In this document: piece after piece, positions 1-12,731 of the stretch
How the letters are laid out: the number at the start of each line of letters is the position of its first letter
Numbering within the stretch: position 1 is the stretch's first letter
From: Capitulum mitella
Lineage: Eukaryota > Arthropoda > Thecostraca > Pollicipedomorpha > Pollicipedidae
NCBI GenBank assembly: GCA_030062745.1
Contig: CP099851.1
Coordinates: 9,426,393 to 9,490,392, forward strand
Reading direction: 5' to 3'
Length of the DNA stretch: 64,000 nt
Program-made: the position numbers and the translations under genes
The notes under the pieces: model-generated
What the model saw: the letters and a program-made list of their open reading frames with translations, nothing else
What the model was told of the DNA's origin: nothing
The model's database searches: none

Positions 1-85
1 ATCGTTTCATTTTTTCGCAACAGAAAATCCAGTCCAACCAGGCGGTGGCCCCATTTTGAGCCCTGATCGTAAGCGCTATCCTTAC

Positions 86-280
86 CGAGGCGACAGAACT
101 GAGCTGCGTGATCCGCGAGTTCTGGAAAGGACCTCCGCTGGTGCCCGATATCACGGTTCCGGCGGCATTTCCGGTGGCCTGTCCGGCCGGGTATCCGAAC
201 AGACCGCCCCCGCCAAAGAAGCCCTGAGGCAGCGCAGCGGCTGCAGAAACGACGCAGAAGATGACGACCACGGTCTTCAT
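86..280 (-). CDS. Probable first coding exon of a small secreted glycine-rich protein
   Basis: On the minus strand an ATG at 280 opens 65 codons with a textbook signal peptide: MKTVVVIFCVVSAAAALPQG, with cleavage likely after the alanine run. It is followed by a glycine-rich stretch (FFGGGGLFGYPAG) and a Ser/Thr/Gly-rich tail. The exon ends cleanly at CG|GTAAGG (donor at 85-80), in phase 0, so the next exon would lie beyond the left edge of the window. Without splicing the frame also stays open to position 1, so the donor call is an inference. I do not recognise the family; short secreted Gly-rich proteins are common in arthropod cuticle, cement or immune peptides, but nothing here decides between these. 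Confidence 0.45.
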
Positions 281-3200
281 GGTAGATGCTGAGGAGATGA
301 AACTTCATTTAGCAATGTTCCCAGTCCATACTTCCATGTTTACGCGAGGAAAAAATCGGAACTGCGCCCAAAGCCGTGCAGAAATGTGAAGTGTTATGGC
401 TGGGTATTCTGTGCACGTTAACCAGGCGCTTTCTGAGGTACGTTGCAACCTTCCATTTGGTGGGAGACAGGGCGTCAGACGCCTCCACGCCATAGCTGCT
501 CAACCAAGTGTCTGATATGGCTAGCACTGACAGAAATCGATTGCCTTGGATTTTAAAACCAGGGGTATGCTTTACTTTTTGTCTACAGCGTTGTATCTCA
601 GATTACAATTGACATCTAAGGTAATCAACCAATTTAGGGAGAACCTTTTTCTCGTACAAATCGAGGATTACCAGCATATTAAAGCTGGAGTATATGTAAA
701 AACATGCAAAAATATCAACATACGTCTTTCTGGCAAAATGGCGACGAAGGTCAACCCAGGCTATGATGTAACATAAGTTCAGCTGCATTTCAGTCTTACC
801 ACTAGTATAGCGCATAAGACCCGACAAACCCCACAAAACCCATACAGTGCGCCCAAATTTTTGTGATTGCTCGAGAAAATTAGAAACGGTGTCATAAATC
901 GTTTTACGAGTATGGCGCCATTAATACCGCATATCAGAAATTGCAGACATTCAGATCTGTTGTATGATGAACATGCATGACATTGTGAGTGGTCGACAGT
1001 GACTTAAGACTTGTGCACACTGTCGGCCGTCTCGCAGCACCAGTGTGTCTACGACGATAAAGTAAACTAAAAGAACGACATCGTGTTTGTAAAGTCAATT
1101 TGATATGGCCTTGAATGTGGACAGTCGTTTTTACCCAAATGTTCACAATTAATGCAAAAAAATGGAAATCTGACAACGCAGCGTCGTTTGGTTGCACGAG
1201 TTAGGTGGCAGAGAAACCGTAGTGGCTTCTGACATCCTCTTCCCAACAAGTCGCTGGTTAAACCGCTGGACGTTGATGTCGTCAGGGGCAGAGCCAGCCA
1301 ACTATGTTGGCAGAAGCAAAACCACTCGGGAGTTCTGGCAAGGCACAAAATCTGAAATAGGACTTTAGATTTTATGACGATGAACATAATTTGAGCCATG
1401 TTTTGTGTGTCCACTTCTGAACCCTTGGCATTGTTTCGAAACAAAAGGAAAAACATTTTTCTTAAATCGAATAGATAGGCCTTTGTGTCGCAGTTCCGTC
1501 ATGTCTGAACATGATTTATTTCAATCTTTATCCTAGCCTCTGTGTACATGTTACATGGCGTTCAACGAAAAGGTAAGATTTTTCAGACCTGCTGATCTAT
1601 CCATCCCTGGCCACTCACCTCTTTTGACGCTCGACGCCCCCTTGGTCGCAGCTGACTGAACACTGTGGCGTTTCAGCCACGATTTCGTCTTATATGCGCC
1701 AGCTGAACGCTCCCCCATGCGAACCCCGCGGCCGGGAAATACCCAGACCGCGGCCACCGCCAGCGGAACCATCGGCGCAGCCAAAGGGGTGGAGGAGGAC
1801 CGGAAGGTCCGGCCCCCTCCTTGAGACCCGCATGTTTTGTGAAAACCACTGCATGCCGTCTTCCCAGCAGGCAGTTTTCGTATGATTTCAGCTCACAATG
1901 AGCTCCGGTCCCCTTCCGCTTTAGAAAATCCTGGCGCGCCCCTGAACAGAATTACCTCGGCTCGGCCTCCGCGAGGTCGGAAAAGATAAAAAAGGTCGTC
2001 CTATCAATACCTCGCGGTCGCTGAAGATGCTCACACAGGCAAAACTCACAGCCTCTTAGCGTATTTCTGAGAAAAGAGTTCGCAGCCATTTTTGTAAAGA
2101 CGATAGTGAATAACACGACAAGAAGTCCGGAGCGACCCGGTTATTAGGAAGAAAATCAGTAAAATGATGTCGACTGATGAATGAGGGTAAGTCCCACTAG
2201 CTTCATCTGAAAGTAGTGTGGTTTTCATCAGTGCAAGATTAGATGTACCCTCTGCCATTTTGGGCTATTCTTTAAGATGCGCTTCTAAACGTTAGGACGT
2301 CTGTATCATTTCATGACAATGGCATGACATGATGTGACACTAGTAACGCAGCCATGCCGCAAAGGCGCAGAACGGGCTACCGCGATCATATGGCCACGCT
2401 CAATACAAAAAGATAGCGAGTACGGATCCTGTAACCTTAAAAGGCAACTTTTAATACGGCTCCTGTTTTACCGTGTTTTCATACTTATTCCCGGTAATTT
2501 TCCGACGTCTAACCAAGCCGTTAGAAATACCGTGCTAAAATTTTGTGGCGTTTTTGACGTGTCTGGTTTACACACTGCATACAAATTTGGTGGTCCTACA
2601 TGGAACGGGAACGGTTCCAGGAGACCTTTCCAGGAGCCATGTCATGCCATTCAGCGTTCGCTTCAGACGCATGCATGTTCGTTAAGATATTGGTGCTGTA
2701 AGCCAACTTTTAGTAACGTTGTGATTTCAGTGAATGACATTTGTAATAACTGGCCGTCCACAACGCAAAAAAATGCTCGCAAACTGCCGTGAGCAGGTGC
2801 AGAGAACATCACAGGGTATAATGTAGCTTCATGTGTAAGTGAGTTCCAAGTGCTGAAGTGCGGTTTGATAAGTAAACGTTTTTAGATGCCATAACGCTGA
2901 TGCAAAGAATACCGACCGTAATGGAAATTTAAACAAGGGCGGAACCAGGGATAGAAATTTGTGAGGCTACATCGTAAGCCTGACATGGTGAGCCCTGACA
3001 CCACATCCTGAGCCCTGACGGTTAATGGGCGAAACGCCTGCTCAAACCACCGCTCTTGTTAGAAAAAAAAACCCAGGCCCCTTTCGGGGACGCAAATTAT
3101 GGTTCACATGCACGCAGCAGCAACCAAACCGCCGTATCGCATTCACCAGGCTGTCCATGAAGGCAAAATTTCGTCATCGACTGAAATGGCGACTGAAATG

Positions 3201-5615
3201 AAATTATACATGTATATGCCAGCGCATACCAATTCCAATGCGCCGAAACAGATTTGGCGTTGACCGTGGCAAAACTTTGCTTAAGGGCACTTAAAAAAAA
3301 ACTTTCCAAAAATGTACGTTAAACCCCAGAAAGACTCGAATCGGATGCTGGAGACCATGTTACCTTGATGAACGAGGCGGCGTTGGTCATGCTGCAGTGG
3401 ACGGGAAATCCGTCCAAATAAAGAAGTAGGAAGACCACGATGAACGCGGCGAATGGGACTGTCGGCGAAGAACGCATGTCCTTTCCAGGTCATTTGGCGT
3501 CAGCTTTTGTGTCCGAGGTTCTGAAAGAGAGAGGCTTGTCGTACAGCAAAATGCAAAAAGGATCGGGCACTCCAGAATAAACAAAGCAAAGTCCAGCCAG
3601 CCAAGGTTGGACGTTTGTCCCGCACTGCCATGCACGAGGACATCAAAACGGGCGTTGTGATGGATGATGAAGGTTTTGTGGCATAATATCACAAACCAAG
3701 GAATCGCCGCTTTTGGGTTGGGCCTGTTGGTGACGCTCATTAAAGTTCCGATACAAGACGGAAGGGTAGTTCTCACGCGAATGAATGGTTTGGCTCTCCA
3801 TCTCCCCAGGGTATAGCTCAGAGCCGTGTTCTGGGAATGTGTGGCAACATTCTATGAAGGTTTTTGTCGTGAAAACTGCAGCAGTGAGGCAATGGTACCT
3901 TTTTTGTTCCCAGATTACTCAGAAATGATTTCGTGTTTTGGCGAGACCTAACTGTCATTCGGCGCACAAAAGAAAACCTTGCTGTCTTTCACGAACTGAA
4001 TGTGCGTTATAGGTATGACCACGGGCCAGAAACCTTTGAAATACTCTCAGCTTAGGCGAACTGGAGACATGTGCGAGTTTTTTATGCAAAAGTTGAACGA
4101 CAAAGACTGGAAGGATACTAGTAACGGGGAGTTAATGGCCAGTCCGAGGCGCTGCGGACGACGATGAGATGTTTCCACGAGCGCCCGCAGACGGCGAACG
4201 CCAGGAGGGTTTCCTCTGAGTTCTTTTTAAAACAATACACAAAAATGTGCAAATTCAGCTTTCCATTGATACAACATTTCATCGCCTATCCTCATTATGC
4301 CGGACCATGTGGAAAAAATGCTATCCTCATTATGCCAGATTCATAGTGGACCAGTAAATTTCGCTAAAAAACCACACCAGTAAATTTCGCTATTACATAT
4401 TCCAAGACCAGTCAGTTGTGTCCGCACCAACCGTCGATTTCGCAGTTTCGAAGCGTTGTAAGACTGTCAAAAGCGGGTTCTCTGGCAACACTTTCTACCG
4501 CAATGGCCATGTTAACGCCGCGGCATCCGCTGCGGATGTTGCCGCGGTATGTGGAGAGAGCCGTTAGAAATGACAAGAGAAGAAGAGACTTTACAAAATT
4601 AACTCGTTTCACGGTGCTATTCACTAAACAACGTTGCTTTGACTCAATACGAAACGGGCATAAAGACAAAAATTGGACTTAAATATCCTAGTAATAAAAT
4701 AGTGAACTTATCGCAAGAGATGCAAATATCGCAAATCGAAAGTTTCCTTGCAATGCATGGGACCGATTCATCTTATATTTCAGGTTGCAGTGCGTATTGC
4801 TTCACTGGCTCGCAAAGGCCAGAGGCAGACCGGTTATTGAGCAACATCGAGGACATGATCACCCGTTGCCTCGGAGCCCATGGTCCAGTCCATCTCAGGC
4901 AATGCCGTTCAATGACATCGAGCGTAGTTCGTTAACGGTACCACGCTCGTGGTAAGCGAGTGAGCCTTTATAGGAGCAGGAGGCTGCCTATATGAGGAGG
5001 CCGCTAGTCCGTCCGCAGTTCAACGGGCGGCAATTTTTTCGGTTTATCCCGGCCCCGTGGACACGCATCTAACATTTCACACACGCGCTCCGAGGTGACC
5101 CCGAGGCAGGCCGGGCTGCCCTGCGCAGTAATGAGCGAGTGTCAACGTCCCTGGAAAACCCGGTGCCGGGCTCTCGGACAAACAACTCTCAGGTTGTTTG
5201 TCGACGACTCTCTCCGTGGGCACACACTGGCAACCCCTCCCAGTGACTAGCCATTGCCGCATGACCAGAGACTAACAGTTTGCTCGAAGTTCTGAATCAG
5301 CCGGCCTCGCAGAAAGCGTCCCCGCTGCCTCCTACTTAACTAATGGCGGCTCTTAAACGAAGATGCCGCTGCCCCACCGAGAGCGCCCTTATAAAGCCGT
5401 CTGTGTCGGTCACGAAGCACTGCAATAGGTAGGTTTCATTGGTGATGCTTGGCTCAGTACCTATGATTGAAATATTACTGGAGCACAACTTAAGCCATAT
5501 GGCTGTAAGGTCACGGAGTTTATATACATTTTTGTGGCATCTGAGGATGGCCTGTTGCGCTCCATTTTGTGCTTGTGACCTCTTGCACTTCATCTGAATT
5601 TGGCACACAAAAATG
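281..5615. other. Intergenic stretch without a recognisable gene
   Basis: Only short unconvincing reading frames occur. The one item worth noting is a possible minus-strand signal-peptide exon at 3364-3477 (see findings). No transposon termini or long repeats were recognised. Confidence 0.4.
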
Positions 5616-5652
5616 CCTCACTTATCTTTTGCTCCACAAAAGATAAGTGAGG
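5616..5652. repeat. Perfect 15-bp inverted repeat (hairpin)
   Basis: Left arm CCTCACTTATCTTTT (5616-5630) and right arm AAAAGATAAGTGAGG (5638-5652) are perfectly complementary around the 7-nt loop GCTCCAC. It lies outside any recognised gene. It could be the fold-back end of a miniature transposon; no function can be read from it. Confidence 0.6.
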
Positions 5653-6224
5653 TACCCAAGGACATCCAAGGTCAACGTAATTTAATGTCCTAAATTGAGC
5701 CTAAAAAAACAACTGAAAATAGGGTGCGAACATGCACTTTACAGAGCCAGCTACCGCCATTTCACACCTCTTTACCTCTAAATCAAGTAGTGAACACTAG
5801 TAAATGCAAAACGTCATTGTGTCTCTCAATTTCTCAAAACAGGACGAGATCCTGGCACGGAATGCTAACCGTAGGTACAACCAATCTGACTTACCAACCA
5901 ATCTGACTTCTTCTTCTGTACTTCTTGACATCCATTCACCCCACCGTTTACCATACCTAAGAAATTATGGGTGCCGTATTGAAAAATACATTGAAAAACA
6001 AATCTTGCGAAAGAAGGCCCACCAGGATCAATCCAATTCATCTAAGGTCATCGACCTTAATAACAATGAAGGGATCAAAATTATAAGAATGTGTGTTCGG
6101 CCATCCACTAAGACTGTTCTACACCATTTTGCCGTTGAATCTAGCATTAAACAAGAGACTGGTGGCGTCTCATTGGCCTCTACAGAAAGGAGTGCGTGCG
6201 AGTACATCTTTTGTTGTCTTCTGC

Positions 6225-6640
6225 CTGCAACCGGACCTGACATCGACCTGAAACTTGGTACACTGTAGACGATGAAGTGGCCCTTTATACATGTTCCAGT
6301 TTTAATTGAGATGGTTAGAACGGAAGTTCTGTGTTGGAAAATAGCTTATGATTTCAGGCCTTAACATCGCCTTGTGATCTGACCTCAGATTAACCAGTCT
6401 CCTCCGTATTTTTTCCAATTCATTCGTTCCCGACTGAGGGCCGGTTGACCGTTTCCCGTTGAAGGTTTCCCAAAGTTGCGGGAGAACGCACGAACGCAGC
6501 GCCACGAAGCTTCGTGCACTTTTTGCTTGACCACTTTTACACCTTATGTCAAAAGTTTGGCCTCAGGTTCGCAAAGTTCCGAGCGATAGCAGAGAATTGA
6601 AAAAGTTTCAAAAAATACATATTTTGGAAATAAATAGGCA
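6225..6640. mobile_element. Decayed fragments of the two main TTAA (piggyBac-like) element families
   Basis: 6225-6400 resembles the interior of the element at 48551-49761: a GACCTGACATC...CTGAAACTTGGTAC block and TGACCTCAGATTAAC in the same order. 6500-6640 resembles the element at 43237-44450: CACGAAGCTT next to a GTG-start block, GTCAAAA...CCTCAGG, and ATATTTTGGAAATAAA(T/C)AGGC. No terminal TTAA sites could be identified, so these are internal relics. Confidence 0.5.
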
Positions 6641-8700
6641 CTCTAACCTTGGCTTGCCTTTGACCCGCTCCAGGCCAGGGATCTCGAAAGATTTCAAAAT
6701 TTGTTACGGACCGAACATTGGCTAAACAATTTTGCACTGCTAGCACAAATTGTGTGCCGCTGCAACAAACCATTGAGGACGTATTTTGGGAAAACCTGAT
6801 AAGTGGTCAAATTAGTCATCCATCCGAGTGCGTGCTGACCCAAAACTCGACGGACTAATGGTTAAATAAAAGTAGAATACAAAGCCGGTAACAAAGAATG
6901 GGGGGGGGGGGGCGGTAGATCATATGAGCAAGCATAACTTATGTATGTCTTCTGGATAGTCGCGCACCTAGAGAGTAAAGCCAGTCCCGTCCCCCCCCCC
7001 AAGCTGTCAAAAGATGGATACCAATGACAAAAACGGGAGGAAAAGATGGTCGGCTGTGAACAAAAGCACAAGTGGCGATGCCACTTGCCAGAAAGTCAGA
7101 AAAAAATGTTTTTTCATCACAGAACGAGAAAATTATCTGCCTTTGAAACGTATCGTGAAAATATTTATTATTCAGAACCTTTTGCCTTCCTTTTGAATTG
7201 TTTTTGTGGTGTGGGGCACGTTAGGGCTTGGGAGCTCGTCGGTCGACTATTTCCCGATGTTTATTGTCCAAATAAAATAGGCGGCGGAACGAGGGAGACG
7301 TGGGCACCATGCCTCCTCCCCCCGTTACTGGCGAAATTTAGCACCAACTCAATGGCGTTGCATAGAAAAAAATGGCTCGAAAAGTAGCCGGTGCTCCCCC
7401 CCCCCCCAATTCGTCCTTGCCCGAACACGTTCCGTCCCTAGTGCAAGATTCGCAATACGGATGTGAATCGGTCAGACGGAGTGGGGACGCATGATGGCCA
7501 GACCATCCGTCCAAGAATGAATTACTCACGCGGTGGCGCATGGGGAGGGAGAAGGGACAATGGAGCCTCTGGCCCCCGGCCGGAAACCCGCATCTTAATT
7601 GTTGTGTCGTGGGTGGCCGGCTCGGCTGCCTCTTCATCAGCGTTCAATGTTCAGGGAAACCCAAGAACCCATCGCCCCCGCCCTTAAATCCGGTAATATC
7701 CTATTGTGCCGGTCGACCTCTGCTTGTCGACCAGGGCTGTCATTTTCCTCTTTTTTGCTTTGAAAGCCCACCCTACGCCGTACACAACCAGGAATCCACA
7801 CCCGCCCCACCAGGAAATATTAAAGAATACCCCCAACAATCAGAGCCCACGGATCAAACATTTCCGGATACTTCAAAATAGTTTTACGAGGTCCTTCGGA
7901 AATGCTACGATCATTAGCATAATAGTCCAACTACAAAGTTCCAATATATTCTGGCATAGTTTTGTCATTCAGGGACTTCTGGAAGCCATCAATTAGCCCA
8001 CAAAACCCCAAAAACGCTAAGAAGGCTTACAGCTGTCATTTCTAGCCTGCGTCTTTTGAGCCTGCATGCTCAAAAGTAATAGCTCGAGGTTACTGCGGAC
8101 ATCATATTAAAACAGGCTACACTTGTCCTCCAGACATATCTGACGAGGAGAATTCCTGGTGTTTCTCTTGACACTGACAACGACCGTCATTAGCTTCTCA
8201 CTGGTCGTACATCCGAATATTGCCTTTGCATCGGCGCGACTGCTCTTATATGCGTTTAACTAATGTGAATTAGACCATAGCTGTACTGCAAATTCCGAAA
8301 CAGTCGATCCCAGTAGGGATAATAATCTCACATAATCGCACTGAAGGTCGCTCTTATTGGGTGCACATGTTGCACAACGACTACGTATTGGAACATGTGA
8401 CATACCACACTTTATTTCATCCCCGATTTGGCTTGGAGACATACTGATGAATGTGATGATATACAATTAGACAAACACGGCTCATAAATGTTCCAAAATA
8501 ACTTTAAAAACTTGTAATGTAATGATCTCATCATGTAATTGTCCTCCGGCACCCCTTCAGTGACGTCACCGAAAGGGTTGCCAGATCTAATCGCGACTAG
8601 GTTTTGCCTGTTCCTGTACGCCTTCATCACTGGTTGCCGCCTTGCAACTGAACGGTGAAACGCGCGAGCGAAGCACAAGGCGAGACGGGCTGCTGCGAGT
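6641..8700. other. No recognisable gene; homopolymeric G/C tracts
   Basis: Contains poly-G/poly-C runs near 6900, 6990 and 7398 and scattered short frames. A frame at 7540-7881 is open but shows no domain, biased composition or splice context that would support a gene. Confidence 0.35.
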
Positions 8701-8705
8701 CCCCA

Positions 8706-8746
8706 GCTCTCGAACTGAGGCCGGAAAGCCGCTTCAGTTCGAGAGC
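8706..8746. repeat. 13-bp inverted repeat
   Basis: GCTCTCGAACTGA (8706-8718) pairs with TCAGTTCGAGAGC (8734-8746) across a GC-rich loop of 15 nt. It sits immediately before the retrotransposon relic at 8747-8843 and may mark its truncation point. Confidence 0.5.
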
Positions 8747-8843
8747 ACCGCCCCCGTACAACCGGCTTCCCCCAGACATTAAGGAGAAGCGTCAGCAGAA
8801 CTTTGTTCGTCGTCTGAAAATGCGGATGAGGGACCAGCTGTGA
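8747..8843 (+). pseudogene. C-terminal tip of a non-LTR retrotransposon reverse transcriptase ORF
   Basis: The frame ends PPYNRLPPDIKEKRQQNFV then RRLKMRMRDQL and a TGA stop at 8841-8843. The pattern 'N-x-LP-x-(D/E)I ... F-x-RRLK' is typical of the last residues of Jockey/CR1-type ORF2 proteins. Everything 5' of it is missing, as expected of a 5'-truncated insertion. Too short to assign a clade. Confidence 0.45.
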
Positions 8844-9139
8844 TGAACTGTGATGTTGTCTGTCGTGTGCATGTATGACTGTGTGTGTGTCTTGATTATG
8901 TTTCTTTTATCTATGTGCCTTCTGACTCGGGGCGCAATAGCCATTCTGCTCAATGGATAACCTTCCTATATCCTTCATTACAGTACAGTACAACACAATA
9001 CATCTTTCTTGGCCCAAAACTCATGGTTGCATCATCTGTAGAAGGGTCACCAAAACAAATCTGGACAAAGTAAAAAATGTTGAACGCAAAATTTCTTTCT
9101 TGCTGTGACCACTTCACTGGACAGCGTGGCCACTAGGGC

Positions 9140-9640
9140 TAAGGATTCGCATGCTTCGTAGGATTCGAAGTCTGGGGCGGGTTGATCTGGATTCGGATTC
9201 AGATTCGAGATTCGAATAGATCTGAATAGATTCCATGTCTTTGCACGGAAATCTCGAAATTTCTGACGTCGTTTGGTTTCCATTTTTAAACCAGTTGCAT
9301 TGGTTTCTGCCTGATTGTTCTCCTCTCTCCTCTCCTCTCCTCACTCTCACGGTCGCGCATATCTAGCTCGGCCAAAAAATGGATAGGCTCATTGAGGCCA
9401 ATCTATGTAGGTGTTAACACCAACATACACGAGCTATATTTAGTATATTTGAAAAATGAGCATAGAGTGTATTTCAAGTTCTACTTGCGTATTTAAATGA
9501 TGGCCTGGAGGATTCGACTAGTTTTTAGGATTTGAATCTCGATTTCAGGGTTCGAAACCTCGTTTTCAAGATTCGAAGATTCGCAAGATTCAAATCGATT
9601 CGAATCTGTTCGAATTCTGTGAATCCGAATCCTCAGCTCT
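9140..9640. repeat. Region dense in degenerate GATTCGAA-type motifs
   Basis: Copies of GATTCG, GATTCGAA and ATTCGAATC recur between 9140 and 9230 and again between 9508 and 9635, several being self-complementary (for example ATTCGAATCGATTCGAAT near 9595). The pattern looks like a decayed tandem or MITE-type repeat; no gene is present. Confidence 0.4.
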
Positions 9641-11340
9641 ATTGATCACTCTTGTATTCTGGTCAGTATGTAGAACTTTTAGAGACATTTAACGTTGATT
9701 CGTTAAATGTGTCTCGCTAAATGTGTTAAATGTGTTAAATGTTAAATGTTAAAATCGTCGTGCGAAATATGACACGTAATTCGCCGAATAGTACACAGTG
9801 GTGGCATCGATTCTGCTCCACTTATGAGTCGCCTCAAAATCAATGTTTTCTCCAGGGTAACACGACAAACTGTTTCGTGACATACTCTTTATGCTCGTGT
9901 GAAAACTGTGAAAAGAGGAATATTTTTAAGAGTGCCGAACGAGGACAACTGTTTTTGGACGCTTACAAAGAGGCCAACCTTCGCTCACTGGAGAAAGGTT
10001 TCTCGGAGACCCCTGGCAGGTTTTCTAAGCATAGCGGAAGAACAAAGAGAGCTAGAAACATGAAATTTCCATTAGCTATTGGGACGTCATTTTCCTATCT
10101 CGTAACAAAATTTGAAAATCAGGTTATTTCTAGTCACTGCCTTATTTCTTCCTGAAGCACGGTATCTCACATACCGTTTAAGTGTGCCAATGATCATCAA
10201 AAAGAGATAATGAGAAAGGAAAACGCTATTCTAACCCCAAACTTGCTCTCTTCAAAGTGTAAATTCTCGATATTCCGGAGAATTGTGTGATCTGACCTCT
10301 TGTAACCAAACTGAGATGCTGATTTTAGTCTTTGCGCCACAAATTATCCTGTACAGATTTTTTTTAAAATAAACTAATACTAATCGTCTGATACTCTTTT
10401 TGAATCATGTAACATACCATCTGAGAGGAGTCTGTTGCCTGCGGTCAGGTCAGTTGGTTTTAACATTGAATATCCAACGATGCAATGCGTTTACCTATGG
10501 TAAGACATAATAGGTGTCCAATGTACATTTCGGTTTATGCTTGTGAATGCTTTTAAAATGAAATGACCGTACGTGGGCTGGCGTGGCCTGACATCATTCA
10601 ATGGTCACTTGTCACTTGGGACAATTTCATGAAATGTTTTAATTCAACGTATGGAGCTGATATTCCATGCTTACTTTCAGTTGTTTCTGAGATACAAACG
10701 ATTATTTATTTGACCTGGGATTACCTTTCAAAAGAGCTGACCGTAAGAGCTCTCGTGTTATTGACTGCAGGCGGTTTTTATGATATCAGACGTGTTCCAA
10801 TACTTTGTCTCGTTCTGTGGCACTTGACTATTATCGTCCTTGACCTGAACTAACCTGACCTGTTCTTGATTTTCATGTCAGTCAAAAACACATTGGGATA
10901 CCTATAGCCATCAAATGGCGTTTTGTTCGACATTCGCACCCTTACCCAATCATGCGATACTAATCTGACCTTAGTTTTATCTGACCTGAGGTAACCTCAG
11001 ATTACCTATATTAATAATTATCTGGTAAGTGTTGTTATGTCTAACAAAACATTCGTCATTGTGATTCCGCAACGTATGCTTAAAGGACTTTTATGTGCGT
11101 GTCACTTTCCAAGTAAATCATTGTCGTATTCCAATGTCTGTCGAACTGGCCTGACATAACCTGAGGAGTAGCAAAGTGCTTTTTGACAACAAAAAAAAAA
11201 AACGGTTCTGACCCATTTTGGAATGCTCATTACTCAAGACTAGCTTGCAGGACCGTCCATGCCTTTTATTCTCCATAGATTTTGGTCATGATATGGCGTC
11301 GTTTGACCTCGTGACCCTGAACCACTGCTTCAAAATCCTT
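9641..11340. other. AT-rich intergenic stretch; unrecognised open frame and AGGTCA-rich repeat
   Basis: 9739-10155 (+) is an open frame of 138 codons with several Cys (SLCSCENCEK), preceded by a TTAAATG tandem run at about 9715-9755. I do not recognise it and there is no support beyond openness. 10850-11170 carries several TGACCT/AGGTCA half-sites (for example TCTGACCTGAGGTAACCTCA) and resembles the interior of the TTAA elements elsewhere in the window. Confidence 0.3.
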
Positions 11341-11739
11341 AAAGATGCGTTCATTCCTCGAAAAACTTGACTAGCTTTCGATTGATGCCATTCACATTTC
11401 CGTAGCTCTCTTCACTCTTGAGATCATGGGGTTCTCAAACATCTACCCCCCCTCCGCGGCTAAGCGAAGGGCGATTCGGAGACTCGGGAGTGCGCGGGTC
11501 AATGACCCTTCACATGATACTAGGCAACACGGTAACGTTTATCAGACCGATGGGACTCCAACTTTGCATGTGATGTTCAAGTGTGACATCGTTCTCGACT
11601 CATTTGCCATGTTTCGACATCGGAATGTACGTGACAACTGTGACTGTATATAGACACTGTATACTGACGTTTAATTATTTGTTTAATGTCATCCACTATG
11701 GCTGTGCCTGAGTAAATGCCTGTAGCCCATCTGTCCCGA

Positions 11740-11794
<55 letters not shown>
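11740..11794. repeat. (AAAT)n microsatellite, probably a retrotransposon tail
   Basis: About 13 copies of AAAT. The preceding 300 bases resemble the untranslated 3' end of a retrotransposon copy, so this is plausibly an expanded 3' tail of a 5'-truncated non-LTR insertion. Confidence 0.75.
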
Positions 11795-12731
11795 GTCACT
11801 AATCATTAAGCCACTTTCAACAGCACATTGAGTTCATACTTACGACGTTCTATCTACTTCTCAACCTGCTCTAAGAAAGCAACGAAACAAAAGCGAGTGG
11901 TGTGTTTGTTTTGGATAAACGATGATACCATGTTTGACGCCTAGGAGGAGGCCTCGCGGGAGGCTGTCACCGGACTCTGGTTTCCATTGGACCATGTCGG
12001 TTTCTATAGGATGCTTTTGAAGAACCCTGGAACAACTGGTGACGACTCTCGACCAAAAATATTGTCGCCATGTAATCAAGCGCTTCCCTTTTATTAAAGA
12101 ACCCTCTGAGGTTCATTAAGTCGCCATATTGTCGGCATACAATGAAACCTTATCCATTTCTTAACGAACCCGCTGAGGTCCGTAGTCGGAAAAGCAGGCC
12201 ATTAACTTATGTCAGTTTATGGCTCTGGCTATAGATAATCATAAGACCAAGTAAAGATCCAGGTATGACAGTCGCTGACGTCACGGGCAACACCTATGGT
12301 TAAGTTTTGAGTAAGAATAAGCACCGTCAGACGGTCAAAACGGTTGCCATGTGACGATGGACCGAGGGTGATCAGGATTTTTCCGCGGCGGAAATCACGT
12401 CTCCGTGACCTGTGAAGTTACTGCTCTCCAGTTCGCCTAGTACGTGGAAAACTATCAACTTAGCTGAGCAAATTTTAGACCGATCAGGGCAATTATCGTA
12501 ACACAACTTGCAAAAAGAAAATCAAAGGGTCGCACCAACCCCTGTATTTGCCTACTGCTGGCGGAAATGTGGTATTTATGACGTGAGCCAATTGATACAA
12601 AGTTTCCTATGTTCCTTTATCATCGAATAGCAATAAATTTCGAACCTCGGACATCACGACGGCTCGCTGAATTCCACCTCACACCACGTGCAAGGAAAAT
12701 ATGTGAGGCAAGTTTATGGTCTCGTAATTAA

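Noticed and set aside
6899-6914. G and C homopolymers near 6.9, 7.0 and 7.4 kb as possible TTAA-element ends
   Set aside because: No flanking TTAA sites or inverted CCC-type ends were found beside them.
9739-10155. 138-codon open frame with several cysteines
   Set aside because: No signal peptide, domain or repeat relationship seen; openness alone is not enough to call a gene.
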